From contig VEMY01000003.1 of the NCBI GenBank assembly GCA_009711825.1, positions 38,364 to 102,363 on the forward strand: a stretch of 64,000 nucleotides of DNA. The letters are read 5' to 3'. This document shows, one piece after another, positions 17,595-26,778 of this stretch. Under the pieces are notes generated by a model. It had not been told where the DNA came from. It saw only the letters and a program-made list of their open reading frames with translations, and did no database searches. Positions within the stretch are counted from its first letter, which is position 1; the number at the start of each line of letters is the position of its first letter. The position numbers and the translations under genes are program-made. Source of the stretch: Bacillota bacterium (GTDB lineage: Bacteria; Bacillota; Proteinivoracia; UBA4975; VEMY01).

Positions 17595-17924
17595 TTACTT
17601 TTCGTTGACCTCGCCACAGTTTTTGCAGTAGCGAACCTTATCGCCGTTTTGCAGAAATTTATAGCCAACCCGGCTGGCCTCCTTGCACTTTGCACAAACG
17701 ACCATTACCTTGTCGCTGTACAGAGGAGCCTCTTTTTCAAGGATACCGCCCTGGGGATTGTCACGGGTGGGACGCTGATGGCGCTTGATCATGTTTACGC
17801 CTTCCACAACCACTTTCCGCTCCCGGGGCAGAACTTCCAGAACTTTGCCGGTTTTGTTCCGGTCCTTGCCGGACATGATTTTGACTTTATCGCCTTTTTT
17901 AACGTGCAATTTGGGAACTGTCAC
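17595..17924 (-). CDS. rplX: 50S ribosomal protein L24 with zinc-ribbon-like end
   Basis: 109 residues from GTG 17924 after AAGGAGGTG. The KOW domain (KKGDKVKIMSGKDRNKTGKVL) is followed by the conserved EGVNMIKRH. The C-terminus carries two CX2C pairs (CAKCKEAS and CKNCGEV) about 25 residues apart, a possible zinc ribbon seen in part of the family. L24 begins 50S assembly. Confidence 0.95.
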   Translation of the reverse strand: MTVPKLHVKKGDKVKIMSGKDRNKTGKVLEVLPRERKVVVEGVNMIKRHQRPTRDNPQGGILEKEAPLYSDKVMVVCAKCKEASRVGYKFLQNGDKVRYCKNCGEVNEK

Positions 17925-17943
17925 GTCTACACCTCCTTGCGGT

Positions 17944-18312
17944 CTACAGAACTTCGGGCGCCAGGGAAATTATTTTCATAAAGTCCTTTTCCCGTAACTC
18001 CCGGGCCACAGGCCCAAAAATCCTGGTTCCCCGTGGATTTTTAGCATCATTTATGATAACCGCAGCGTTTTCATCAAACTTAATATGGGAGCCGTCCTTG
18101 CGATGAACTCCGGTCTTGGAGCGTACGATAACTGCCCGCACGACCTCACCTTTCTTGACAACCCCGCCGGGTGTTGCCTCTTTAACGGAAGCAACGATGA
18201 TGTCGCCAATATTACCTGCATAGCGTTTGGAGCCGCCGAGCACCCGGATACACATGACCTTTTTGGCCCCCGAATTGTCGGCCACATTCAACATCGACTG
18301 CTGCTGAATCAT
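17944..18312 (-). CDS. rplN: 50S ribosomal protein L14
   Basis: 122 residues. [20 protein letters not shown] and the C-terminal [24 protein letters not shown] are standard. L14 forms an intersubunit bridge and is the docking site of RsfS. Confidence 0.97.
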   Translation of the reverse strand: MIQQQSMLNVADNSGAKKVMCIRVLGGSKRYAGNIGDIIVASVKEATPGGVVKKGEVVRAVIVRSKTGVHRKDGSHIKFDENAAVIINDAKNPRGTRIFGPVARELREKDFMKIISLAPEVL

Positions 18313-18342
18313 TGTCTGCCCCTCCTTTCAAGCGCTAGTAAA

Positions 18343-18600
18343 TTACTGGGCTCTTTCGAGAATTTCCACCAACCGCCAGCACTTGTCTTTGCTGAGCGGA
18401 CGAGTTTCCATGATTTGAACAATATCGCCAATGTTGCATGCATTGTTTTCGTCATGAGCTTTAATCTTCTTAGTTTGTTTAACGGTTTTGCCGTATACCG
18501 GATGGCGCAGTTGGTCTTCAACAGCTACAACTACGGTTTTGTCCATCTTGTTGCTCACAACTTTGCCGGTCCGGACTTTGCGATTGTTGCGGTCACTCAT
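18343..18600 (-). CDS. rpsQ: 30S ribosomal protein S17
   Basis: 85 residues, OB-fold. [18 protein letters not shown] and [25 protein letters not shown] match S17. It is placed between rpmC and rplN. Confidence 0.97.
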   Translation of the reverse strand: MSDRNNRKVRTGKVVSNKMDKTVVVAVEDQLRHPVYGKTVKQTKKIKAHDENNACNIGDIVQIMETRPLSKDKCWRLVEILERAQ

Positions 18601-18625
18601 TCGACAAAAGCCTCCTTTCCGATTC

Positions 18626-18829
18626 CTATTGGGCGCCGGTGTTCAGTTCCTGCTCGCGCATAATTGTCTTAACCCGGGCGATGTCCTTGCGGACACGTCT
18701 AATCTGCATCGGGTTATCCAATTGACCGGTGGCTAACTGAAACCGCAGGTTGAACAATTCAGTCTTGAGCTCATCCAGCCGGCGCTGCAGTTCGGTAGCG
18801 CTCAGTTCACGGATTTCTTTAGCTTTCAT
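18626..18829 (-). CDS. rpmC: 50S ribosomal protein L29
   Basis: 67 residues from ATG 18829, overlapping the end of rplP by 11 bases. [20 protein letters not shown] and [15 protein letters not shown] are typical of the two-helix L29, which sits at the tunnel exit and helps bind SRP and trigger factor. Confidence 0.96.
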   Translation of the reverse strand: MKAKEIRELSATELQRRLDELKTELFNLRFQLATGQLDNPMQIRRVRKDIARVKTIMREQELNTGAQ

Positions 18830-19253
18830 GGTCTTCACCACCCATTTCCGCACGATTTACAAACTTGGTCTTGATGGGCAGTTTGTGGGCTGCCAAACGC
18901 ATGGCTTCCCGGGCGACGTCTTCAGGGACACCGGCCAGTTCAAACATAATATGACCGGGCTTGACAACGGCCACCCACTTTTCGGGAGAACCTTTACCAC
19001 TACCCATCCGGGTTTCTGCCGGTTTGGCGGTGATGGGCTTGTGGGGGAATATTTTAATCCATACTTTACCGCCCCGCTTGATATAACGGGTCATCGCTAC
19101 CCGGGCGGCTTCGATCTGCTGATTGGTGATCCAGGTAGGCTCCAAAGCCATCAGGCCATACTCGCCAAAGTCAACCTGATTACCGCTCTGAGCTTTTCCC
19201 CGGATACCGCCGCGATGAGGACGACGATATTTAACTCGCTTAGGGATCAACAT
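18819..19253 (-). CDS. rplP: 50S ribosomal protein L16
   Basis: 144 residues. [20 protein letters not shown] and [23 protein letters not shown] are hallmark segments. L16 shapes the A-site side of the large subunit. It lies 6 bases after rpsC. Confidence 0.97.
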   Translation of the reverse strand: MLIPKRVKYRRPHRGGIRGKAQSGNQVDFGEYGLMALEPTWITNQQIEAARVAMTRYIKRGGKVWIKIFPHKPITAKPAETRMGSGKGSPEKWVAVVKPGHIMFELAGVPEDVAREAMRLAAHKLPIKTKFVNRAEMGGEDHES

Positions 19254-19259
19254 GGTTGA

Positions 19260-19928
19260 TTATTCTCCTCCTTCCTCAGCACCTTGCTTCTTGGGGGCCT
19301 TGGGCAGGATTTCGCCTTTATAAATCCAAACCTTGACGCCAATCTGGCCATAGGTTGTCTTGGCTTCGGCAAATCCGTAGTCGATATCGGCCCTGAGGGT
19401 GTGCAAAGGAACTGTGCCTTCGGTGTACCATTCGGTCCGGGACATTTCAGCGCCGCCGAGACGACCGCTGGTCATAACCCGGATACCTTTGGCGCCGGCC
19501 CGAATTGTCCGACCCATTGCCTGCTTCATAGCGCGGCGGAATGCAACACGCTTTTCCAGCTGGGCGGCAATTCCTTCGGCCACTAGTTGGGCATCAAGTT
19601 CCGCTACCCGGATTTCAATGATATTGATGTGAGTGTTCTTACCGGTAAGCGCGTCTAATTGCTTGCGCAGCTTTTCGATGCTGGAGCCACCCTTGCCGAT
19701 GACAACGCCCGGCTTGGCAGTATGGACCGAAATCCGCATCCGGTTGGCTGCACGCTCAATCTCGACCCGGGAAATGCCGGAGTTGGGCAATTGTTCGCTG
19801 ATAAATTTACGAACAGCGAAGTCTTCGTGCAGGGTGTCTACAAAATCCTTGCGCTCTGCGTACCATTTGGATTCCCAATCTTTAATGATGCCGATACGCA
19901 GACCGACAGGATTGACCTTCTGTCCCAC
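19260..19928 (-). CDS. rpsC: 30S ribosomal protein S3
   Basis: 222 residues starting GTG 19928 after GGAGGGA, sharing one base with the rplV stop. The KH domain ([19 protein letters not shown]) and the C-terminal region with [13 protein letters not shown] are conserved. S3 forms the mRNA entry channel. Confidence 0.96.
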   Translation of the reverse strand: MGQKVNPVGLRIGIIKDWESKWYAERKDFVDTLHEDFAVRKFISEQLPNSGISRVEIERAANRMRISVHTAKPGVVIGKGGSSIEKLRKQLDALTGKNTHINIIEIRVAELDAQLVAEGIAAQLEKRVAFRRAMKQAMGRTIRAGAKGIRVMTSGRLGGAEMSRTEWYTEGTVPLHTLRADIDYGFAEAKTTYGQIGVKVWIYKGEILPKAPKKQGAEEGGE

Positions 19929-20281
19929 TAACTATCCCTCCTTTGGTTCTCCATGTCGGCGACCACCAAAGTTATGTGGCTGGTCTTCTTGTTGATGCGG
20001 CTGGCCATGCCTCTGGCCCGGGGGCGGAAACGCTTAAGGGTTGGCCCCTGGTCGACAAAGACTTTAGCCACAAACAAATTTTCGGGATTCAATTCAAAAT
20101 TATGCTCTGCGTTGGCCACTGCTGATTTCAAGACTTTCTCCACCACCGGCGAGGCAGCTTTAGGAGTGTTTCTGAGGATGGCCAGCGCATCACCCACCGC
20201 TTTGCCGCGAATCAGGTCTACAACCACGCGGACCTTGCGGGGTGCAATCCGAATATGGCGTGCACTTGCTTTAACTTGCAT
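19928..20281 (-). CDS. rplV: 50S ribosomal protein L22
   Basis: 117 residues. [21 protein letters not shown] and [23 protein letters not shown] with the tunnel-lining hairpin identify L22, at the exit-tunnel constriction and macrolide site. Confidence 0.97.
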   Translation of the reverse strand: MQVKASARHIRIAPRKVRVVVDLIRGKAVGDALAILRNTPKAASPVVEKVLKSAVANAEHNFELNPENLFVAKVFVDQGPTLKRFRPRARGMASRINKKTSHITLVVADMENQRRDS

Positions 20282-20300
20282 GAGATCTCCTCCTCTCTGC

Positions 20301-20585
20301 CTATTTCAGTGATGTGGACCGCTCGGTATGACTACCGTGTCCCCGGAATGTACGGGTGGGAGCGAATTCGCCTAGTTTATGGCCAACCATGTCCTCGGTT
20401 ACATACACAGGAACGTGCTTGCGGCCGTCATAGACAGCAAAAGTATGACCAACAAATTCAGGGAATATCGTTGAACGGCGGGACCAGGTTTTGATAACCC
20501 GCTTTTCGCCTTTTTCGTTCATCTGCCTGACCTTTTTCAGCAGGCTCGCGTCACAAAAGGGACCTTTTTTTAGAGATCTACCCAT
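20301..20585 (-). CDS. rpsS: 30S ribosomal protein S19
   Basis: 94 residues. [19 protein letters not shown] and [21 protein letters not shown] are diagnostic. S19 lies in the head of the 30S subunit with S13. Confidence 0.97.
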   Translation of the reverse strand: MGRSLKKGPFCDASLLKKVRQMNEKGEKRVIKTWSRRSTIFPEFVGHTFAVYDGRKHVPVYVTEDMVGHKLGEFAPTRTFRGHGSHTERSTSLK

Positions 20586-20617
20586 CGAGATTCCTTCCCT
20601 CCTTTGGTCATGCCGTA

Positions 20618-21445
20618 TTATTTGTTACGGCGTTTGACGATATATTGATTGGACTTTTTCTTCTTACGGGTTCTGTAACCCAGTGCCGGCTTGCCCCAGG
20701 GGCTGACCGGTGCAGGCATACCAATGGGCGCCCGGCCTTCGCCACCGCCGTGGGGGTGATCGGTCGGGTTCATGACCACACCGCGGACGGTGGGCCGCTT
20801 GCCCAGCCACCGGGAGCGCCCTGCTTTACCGATGGTGATGTTCTCGTGGTTGATATTGCCAACCTGGCCAATGGTCGCCCGGCAGTTAACATGGATCAGG
20901 CGCACTTCGTTAGACGGGAGCCGCACGTGGGCGTAATTGCCTTCTTTGGCCATCAGCTGGGCGCTGGCGCCGGCGGAACGTACCATCTGAGCACCTTTGC
21001 CCGGTTTAAGTTCGATATTGTGAATGACAGTACCGGTAGGCATATCCTTGAGGGCCAGACAATTGCCGACCTTGATGTCGGATCCCGGTCCGGAATGGAC
21101 TTCCATGCCCACCTTGAGGTTGTTGGGGCAGATGATGTAACGCTTCTCCCCATCGGCATAATGGAGCAGGGCAATGTTGGCAGACCGGTTGGGGTCGTAC
21201 TCAACAGCCGCCACCTTTGCGGGGATGCCGTCCTTATCCCGCTTAAAGTCAATGATTCTATACTTGCGTTTATGTCCACCGCCCCGATGGCGAACCGTAA
21301 TCCTGCCTTTGTTGTTGCGGCCTGAGTGCTTTTTCAGGGGCGCCAGCAGCGATTTTTCTGGTTCAGTTTTGGTGATCTCTTCAAAAGTGGAGACCGTTGC
21401 AAACCTTTTGCCTGGGGAAGTGGGTCGGAATGACTTGATAGCCAT
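20618..21445 (-). CDS. rplB: 50S ribosomal protein L2
   Basis: 275 residues. The C-terminal [17 protein letters not shown] segment, with the histidine next to the peptidyl-transferase centre, and the N-terminal [19 protein letters not shown] are intact. L2 is needed for subunit joining. Confidence 0.97.
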   Translation of the reverse strand: MAIKSFRPTSPGKRFATVSTFEEITKTEPEKSLLAPLKKHSGRNNKGRITVRHRGGGHKRKYRIIDFKRDKDGIPAKVAAVEYDPNRSANIALLHYADGEKRYIICPNNLKVGMEVHSGPGSDIKVGNCLALKDMPTGTVIHNIELKPGKGAQMVRSAGASAQLMAKEGNYAHVRLPSNEVRLIHVNCRATIGQVGNINHENITIGKAGRSRWLGKRPTVRGVVMNPTDHPHGGGEGRAPIGMPAPVSPWGKPALGYRTRKKKKSNQYIVKRRNK

Positions 21446-21488
21446 GACTCACCCTCCTTCTCGGAACTAGCTTGGTCGGATTATCGAC

Positions 21489-21773
21489 CTAGTCGAAAAT
21501 TTCGATTGGTTTGGAATCGGCAGTCAGGGTCACTATCGCCTTTTTCCAGCTGGGGCGATAGCCTCTGTGTACGCCGAACCGCTTAAACTTGCCTTTGACA
21601 TTGGCGATGTTTACAGCTGCAACCTTGACTTTGAACAAAGATTCGACGGCCTGTTTGACTTCAATTTTGTTGGCGTCTTTTTTGATGACAAAAGTATATT
21701 TGTTGTCAGCCATCATATCATTGGTCTTCTCTGTTACCAGCGGGCGGATGATAATATCACGGGCGTCGCGCAT
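21489..21773 (-). CDS. rplW: 50S ribosomal protein L23
   Basis: 94 residues. IIIRPLVTEKTNDMMADNKYTF and the C-terminal VTLTADSKPIEIFD match L23, the tunnel-exit docking site for trigger factor and SRP. It shares one base with the rplD stop. Confidence 0.97.
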   Translation of the reverse strand: MRDARDIIIRPLVTEKTNDMMADNKYTFVIKKDANKIEVKQAVESLFKVKVAAVNIANVKGKFKRFGVHRGYRPSWKKAIVTLTADSKPIEIFD

Positions 21774-22396
21774 TATGCAAACACCTCCTCAATCCTGGCC
21801 ACAGCGTCCCGGGTCACGATCAGCGTATCGCTATTGACAATATCGTAAGTGTTAATGCTATCAGCAGAACTTGTGACCACGCCGGGAATATTGCGGGCGC
21901 TTTTGTAGACAACCGGCTCGGAACCGGCTGTAACCAACAAAGTCTTGCCTGTTACCTGCAAGTTTTTCAGAATATCGGCAACCGCAGCTGTCTTCGGCTC
22001 GGGGATTGAGAGCTGGTCCAAAACAATCAGGTTGCTGTCGTTCACTTTAACAGTGAGCGCTGATTTTAAAGCCAGACGTCTGATTTTTTTGGGCAGACGA
22101 ATCGTATAATCCCGGGGATTGGGGCCAAAGACTGTGCCGCCGCCGACCCAAATCGGTGAACGGCTGGTGCCGTGCCGGGCACGTCCGGTACCCTTTTGGC
22201 GCCAAGGTTTACGGCCACCGCCCCTGACCTCTCCGCGGGTCTTGGTGGATGCTGTTCCCCGGCGCTGGTTGGCTTGGTACGCCACCACTGCCTGATGGAT
22301 TGCAGTCTGGTTAACCGGCGCTGCAAACACGGTAGCGTTTAATTCCAGTTCGCCGACCTGTTCGCCTTGTTGATTCTGTATTGCCACCTTAGGCAT
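21773..22396 (-). CDS. rplD: 50S ribosomal protein L4
   Basis: 207 residues. [30 protein letters not shown] is the internal loop that lines the exit tunnel. In enterobacteria L4 represses the S10 operon; whether it does so here is unknown. Confidence 0.97.
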   Translation of the reverse strand: MPKVAIQNQQGEQVGELELNATVFAAPVNQTAIHQAVVAYQANQRRGTASTKTRGEVRGGGRKPWRQKGTGRARHGTSRSPIWVGGGTVFGPNPRDYTIRLPKKIRRLALKSALTVKVNDSNLIVLDQLSIPEPKTAAVADILKNLQVTGKTLLVTAGSEPVVYKSARNIPGVVTSSADSINTYDIVNSDTLIVTRDAVARIEEVFA

Positions 22397-22425
22397 CTCC
22401 TGTGTCCTCCTTTCACAAACAAGTG

Positions 22426-23052
22426 CTAAGACTTAACGGAATTTTTAATGCGCAACAGCGCGCCTTTAATGCCAGGCATAGCGCCCTTAATTAAAAGCAA
22501 GTTGCGTTCGGCGTCCACGCGGACAATTTCCAGACCCTGAACTGTAATTTTTTCGCCGCCCATGCGACCGGGAAGCGGACGTCCTTTGAATACACGCGCG
22601 GCATCGACACCGGCCAGGGCGCCAGGTCCGCGATGATAATGGGAACCATGGGACATCGGTCCACGATGCTGGTTATGGCGCTTGATTGAACCGGCAAAAC
22701 CTTTACCCTTGGAAATCCCTGTAACGTCTACAATATCGCCGGCTTCAAATATATCGGCGGTTATTTGTTGTCCTACTTCAAATTTATTGCTGTTTTCCAG
22801 CTTGAATTCTGCCAGATGCTTCATGGCCGGCTGTCCGGCACGCTTGAAATGTCCCAATTGCGGTTTGTTCAAACGTTGTTCTTTCTGCTCTGCAAAGCCA
22901 ACCTGAACAGCATCATAGCCTTCATTGGCAACGGTTTTTTTCTGGATTACGGTGCAGGGGCCAGCTTCGACGACTGTTACAGGGATAACATTGCCCTTAT
23001 CGTCAAAAATCTGGGTCATCCCGACCTTCTTACCGAGAATCGCTTTATTCAT
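22426..23052 (-). CDS. rplC: 50S ribosomal protein L3
   Basis: 208 residues from ATG 23052, seven to eight bases after GGAGG; an upstream in-frame start lacks a site. MNKAILGKKVGMTQIFDDKG and GHRGPMSHGS-type MSHGSHYHRGPGAL are conserved. L3 starts 50S assembly. Confidence 0.96.
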   Translation of the reverse strand: MNKAILGKKVGMTQIFDDKGNVIPVTVVEAGPCTVIQKKTVANEGYDAVQVGFAEQKEQRLNKPQLGHFKRAGQPAMKHLAEFKLENSNKFEVGQQITADIFEAGDIVDVTGISKGKGFAGSIKRHNQHRGPMSHGSHYHRGPGALAGVDAARVFKGRPLPGRMGGEKITVQGLEIVRVDAERNLLLIKGAMPGIKGALLRIKNSVKS

Positions 23053-23085
23053 GCTTGCCACCTCCTTGAACACTGGTGAAAACTA

Positions 23086-23397
23086 TTAAAGTTTGATTTC
23101 AATGTCAACTCCCGCGGGTAGGTCCAGGCGCATCAGGGCGTCGACTGTCTTGGGTGTGGGCTCAAGGATGTCAATCAGACGCTTGTGGGTGCGCATTTCA
23201 AATTGCTCCCGGGAATCCTTATATTTGTGAACAGCCCGCAGAATTGTATACACAGACTTGTCTGTGGGCAAAGGTACAGGACCGGAAACTTTGGCGCCGG
23301 TCCGCTTGGCTGTCTCAACAATCTTCTCTGCAGATAAGTCGAGAACACTGTGATCGAAGGCCTTGAGCCGGATCCTTATTTTTTGTGTGGCAGTCAC
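23086..23397 (-). CDS. rpsJ: 30S ribosomal protein S10 (NusE)
   Basis: 103 residues from GTG 23397 after [30 protein letters not shown] and [23 protein letters not shown] identify S10, which also binds NusB and NusG in transcription. It follows fusA directly (30-base gap); the usual tuf gene between them is absent. Confidence 0.97.
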   Translation of the reverse strand: MTATQKIRIRLKAFDHSVLDLSAEKIVETAKRTGAKVSGPVPLPTDKSVYTILRAVHKYKDSREQFEMRTHKRLIDILEPTPKTVDALMRLDLPAGVDIEIKL

Positions 23398-23427
23398 TAT
23401 TTTCCCTCCTTTTATCCCAAAAGGGCA

Positions 23428-25497
23428 CTAACTCCTGTTTGTGATTTCCTCGGCAATAGACTTGGGTACTTGTTCGTAATGGGAAAACTCCATCGAATAA
23501 ATACCCCGGCCCTGGGTTCTGGAGCGCAGTTCAGTGGCGTAGCCAAACATCTCCGCCAGGGGAACAAAGGCTCTGATAACCTGTGCACCGGCAACGGGCT
23601 CCATCCCTTCGATGCGGCCACGTCGGGAGTTGATATCACCCATGACATCTCCCATGTTTTCTTCGGGAACGGTGACCTCAACTTTCATCATTGGCTCCAA
23701 CAATATCGGCTTGGCTTTGAGCATACCATTTTTAAAGGCCATGGAGCCGGCAACCTTGAAGGCAATTTCCGATGAGTCAACATCGTGGTAACTGCCGTCA
23801 TAAATTGTAGCCGCCACGTCTATTACCGGAAAACCGGCCAGGGCTCCGTTTTCCATCGCTTCCTTTACACCGTTTTCTACCGCCGGAATATATTCCCGGG
23901 GCACAACGCCGCCGACAATTTTATTGTGGAACTGGAAGCCGCTACCGGGCTCAAGCGGTTCCAACTCTAACCAGACATGGCCGTACTGACCGCGGCCACC
24001 GCTCTGGCGGACAAACTTCCCTTCAGTCTGAACCGATTGGGTAATTGTCTCTTTGTACGCCACCTGGGGCTTGCCAACATTGGCGCCCACTTTGAATTCC
24101 CGCAGCAAGCGGTCGACGATGACCTCGAGGTGTAACTCACCCATGCCTGAGATGATGGTTTGTCCGGTTTCAGCATCGGTGTATGTGCGGAAGGTTGGGT
24201 CTTCCTCGGTGAGTTTTTGCAGGGAAATCGACATCTTTTCCTGGTCGGCCTTGGTTTTGGGTTCAATGGCTACCGAGATAACAGGCTCGGGAAAAACCAT
24301 AGACTCAAGAAGTACGGGGTTCTCTTCCGCACACAGACTGTCGCCGGTGGCGGTATCCTTAAGGCCGACGGCAGCGGCAATGTCGCCGGTGCGAACCTCG
24401 TTGATTTCCTCCCTGTGATTTGCATGCATCCGCAAAATTCTGCCGATGCGCTCTTTCTTGCCCTTAGTTGAGTTGTATACATAGCTACCGGAACGCAGCA
24501 CACCAGAATAAACCCGGAAAAAGCACAGCTTGCCGACATAAGGGTCGGACATGATTTTAAAAGCCAATGCTGAAAACGGCTCGTCATCGGACGACTTCCG
24601 GGTTATTGGTTCTTCGGTTTTGAGATCTTTACCTTTTATATCCGCAACCTCATGGGGAGCAGGCAACAAATCGACAACTGCGTCCAGGAGCAGCTGAACA
24701 CCCTTGTTTTTGTAAGACGAACCGCAGAGTACCGGGACCAGAGCATTGCTGAGGGTTGCGGTCCGCAGAGCGGCCATAATCTCATCAACGCTGATTTCCT
24801 CGCCCTCCAGATACTTGTCGGTAAGTGTTTCATCAAATTCAGCGACAGCTTCTACCAGTTTTTCCCGGTATTCTTGGGCCACCTCCAAGTATTCAGCCGG
24901 AATCTGCTCTCGCCGGCTTTCGGTCCCCAAGTCATCGCTGTAAATAATCGCTTCCATGCGAACAATATCAATAATACCGGCAAATTGATCTTCGCTGCCG
25001 ATGGGCAACTGAATTGGCACCGGATTGGCCTTCAGTCGCTCGTGAATCATATTGACAACCCGGTTGAAATCAGCACCGGTGATGTCCATTTTGTTTACGT
25101 AGGCAATCCGCGGCACCTGATACTTGTCAGCCTGCCGCCAGACGGTCTCCGACTGTGGTTCAACACCGCCTTTGGCACAAAATACACCGATGGCGCCATC
25201 CAACACCCGGAGGGAACGCTCGACCTCAACAGTAAAGTCAACGTGTCCTGGTGTGTCGATAATGTTTATTCGATGCCCTTGCCAGTGAGCCGTTGTAGCC
25301 GCTGAGGTAATGGTAATTCCCCGCTCCTGTTCCTGAACCATCCAGTCCATTGTGGCGGCGCCGTCATGGGTTTCACCAAGCTTGTGGACACGACCGGTAT
25401 AGAACAGAATCCGTTCGGTTGTAGTGGTTTTGCCAGCATCGATGTGAGCCATAATTCCAATATTGCGTGTCTTTTCTAATGGGAATTCCCTTGCCAT
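23428..25497 (-). CDS. fusA: Elongation factor G
   Basis: 689 residues. G1 [10 protein letters not shown]3 DTPGHVDF and G4 NKMD are in place, followed by domains II-V ending in the [16 protein letters not shown] stretch. It drives translocation by GTP hydrolysis and, with RRF, recycling. It is the third gene of the rpsL-rpsG-fusA str cluster. Confidence 0.97.
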   Translation of the reverse strand: MAREFPLEKTRNIGIMAHIDAGKTTTTERILFYTGRVHKLGETHDGAATMDWMVQEQERGITITSAATTAHWQGHRINIIDTPGHVDFTVEVERSLRVLDGAIGVFCAKGGVEPQSETVWRQADKYQVPRIAYVNKMDITGADFNRVVNMIHERLKANPVPIQLPIGSEDQFAGIIDIVRMEAIIYSDDLGTESRREQIPAEYLEVAQEYREKLVEAVAEFDETLTDKYLEGEEISVDEIMAALRTATLSNALVPVLCGSSYKNKGVQLLLDAVVDLLPAPHEVADIKGKDLKTEEPITRKSSDDEPFSALAFKIMSDPYVGKLCFFRVYSGVLRSGSYVYNSTKGKKERIGRILRMHANHREEINEVRTGDIAAAVGLKDTATGDSLCAEENPVLLESMVFPEPVISVAIEPKTKADQEKMSISLQKLTEEDPTFRTYTDAETGQTIISGMGELHLEVIVDRLLREFKVGANVGKPQVAYKETITQSVQTEGKFVRQSGGRGQYGHVWLELEPLEPGSGFQFHNKIVGGVVPREYIPAVENGVKEAMENGALAGFPVIDVAATIYDGSYHDVDSSEIAFKVAGSMAFKNGMLKAKPILLEPMMKVEVTVPEENMGDVMGDINSRRGRIEGMEPVAGAQVIRAFVPLAEMFGYATELRSRTQGRGIYSMEFSHYEQVPKSIAEEITNRS

Positions 25498-25533
25498 GTA
25501 AACTCCCTCCTTCCTGTGGGTGTAATAAATGTT

Positions 25534-26004
25534 TTACCAGCGGTAATGAGCAAATGCCTTGTTGGCTTCTGCCATTTTGTGGGTGTCTTCCCGTTTCTTT
25601 ACCGAAGCGCCTGTGTTATTGGCTGCATCAAGCAATTCGCCTGCCAGTCGCTGGCTCATGGTCTTTTCGCCACGTTTGCGGGCATAACCGATTATCCAGC
25701 GAATCCCTAAGGTCCGGCGACGATCAGGACGGACTTCTACAGGCACCTGGTAGTTGCTGCCGCCTACCCGGCGGGATTTAACTTCCAGAACGGGCATAAC
25801 ATTGTTCATAGCCTCTTCCAGCACTTCCACAGGATCTTTGCCGGTTTTGGCCTGTATGCTGTCCATTGCTTCATACATTATTGACTGCGCAATCCCTTTT
25901 TTCCCATCCAGCATTATCTTGTTGATAAAACGGGATACTAACTGATTTTTGTAAACGGGATCAGGCAGAATTTCGCGCTTGGGCACTGCACCTCTTCTGG
26001 GCAT
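25534..26004 (-). CDS. rpsG: 30S ribosomal protein S7
   Basis: 156 residues. [20 protein letters not shown] and [17 protein letters not shown] are typical. S7 nucleates the 30S head and is the classic autoregulator of the str genes. Confidence 0.97.
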   Translation of the reverse strand: MPRRGAVPKREILPDPVYKNQLVSRFINKIMLDGKKGIAQSIMYEAMDSIQAKTGKDPVEVLEEAMNNVMPVLEVKSRRVGGSNYQVPVEVRPDRRRTLGIRWIIGYARKRGEKTMSQRLAGELLDAANNTGASVKKREDTHKMAEANKAFAHYRW

Positions 26005-26028
26005 ATTTGTCCCTCCCTTGTCAATTAC

Positions 26029-26403
26029 TTAGCTTTTGGGTTTTTTGCTGCCATATTTGGAGCGACCCTGATTCCGGTCTTGAACACCGGCCGTGTCCAG
26101 CGCGCCCCTGACTATATGGTAACGAACGCCTGGCAGGTCTTTTACCCTGCCACCCCGAACCAAAACTACGGAGTGCTCCTGGAGGTTGTGACCAATTCCC
26201 GGAATGTAGGCGGTTACCTCTGTTCCGTTCGTCAGACGAACCCTGGCAACTTTACGCAACGCAGAGTTGGGCTTTTTCGGAGTCATGGTCGAAACCCGGG
26301 TGCAAACACCACGCTTTTGCGGTGACCGCTCCAATGCTGGCGCAGTTGATTTCTTTACAGATTGTTTTCTGCCCTTGCGGACCAATTGGTTGATTGTCGG
26401 CAT
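26029..26403 (-). CDS. rpsL: 30S ribosomal protein S12
   Basis: 124 residues. [20 protein letters not shown] (containing the streptomycin-site Lys) and [19 protein letters not shown] (second resistance site) are wild-type in pattern. It is the decoding-centre protein. A terminator-like hairpin lies just upstream (26437-26457). Confidence 0.97.
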   Translation of the reverse strand: MPTINQLVRKGRKQSVKKSTAPALERSPQKRGVCTRVSTMTPKKPNSALRKVARVRLTNGTEVTAYIPGIGHNLQEHSVVLVRGGRVKDLPGVRYHIVRGALDTAGVQDRNQGRSKYGSKKPKS

Positions 26404-26436
26404 GTGTACACCTCCTTTGCATAGTTGGGTAAAATT

Positions 26437-26457
26437 GCCCGGCCCAAAAGGCCGGGC
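26437..26457 (-). terminator. Hairpin between the L7Ae-like gene and rpsL
   Basis: GCCCGGCC-TTTTG-GGCCGGGC, an 8-bp GC-only stem followed by AATTTT on the minus strand. The T-run is weak, so it may attenuate rather than fully stop transcription into rpsL. Confidence 0.55.
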
Positions 26458-26459
26458 AG

Positions 26460-26708
26460 CTATTTAATCACTGCAGCGGCTGCGGCACCAACCTGGATAC
26501 CGCAGGCTTTGCCCAGCTCCCGCATACTGACGACCTTAATTACAGGTATCCCCTTTTTTTGACAAATGTCTGCAATAGGTTTAACCACGCGGAGCTCGGC
26601 ATCCTCCGCAATAAACACCTGGGCCGCCTGGTTGTTTTCCAGGGCGAGCCTGGTCTGCTTACTGCCGATAGTCAGCTTTGCGTCAGACTGGAGTTCAGGA
26701 ATTGCCAT
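26460..26708 (-). CDS. L7Ae-family K-turn-binding protein (YbxF/YlxQ-like)
   Basis: 82 residues from ATG 26708. [23 protein letters not shown] and [28 protein letters not shown] give the L7Ae fold, with the loop 9 region that reads K-turns. In B. subtilis ybxF sits in the same place between rpoC and rpsL, and the protein binds K-turn RNAs in vitro. The start is set by family length; GGAGG lies 11 bases upstream, a long spacing. Confidence 0.88.
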   Translation of the reverse strand: MAIPELQSDAKLTIGSKQTRLALENNQAAQVFIAEDAELRVVKPIADICQKKGIPVIKVVSMRELGKACGIQVGAAAAAVIK

Positions 26709-26778
26709 AAACTCAGCAACCTCCCTGTTTTTACGAAAAATGCACACTCAATCAGTTTATCATCGTACCTCGTTTATG

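Noticed and set aside
24652..25305. Rightward open frame of over 200 codons opposite fusA
   Set aside because: Same reason: complement of a conserved gene; no domain pattern.
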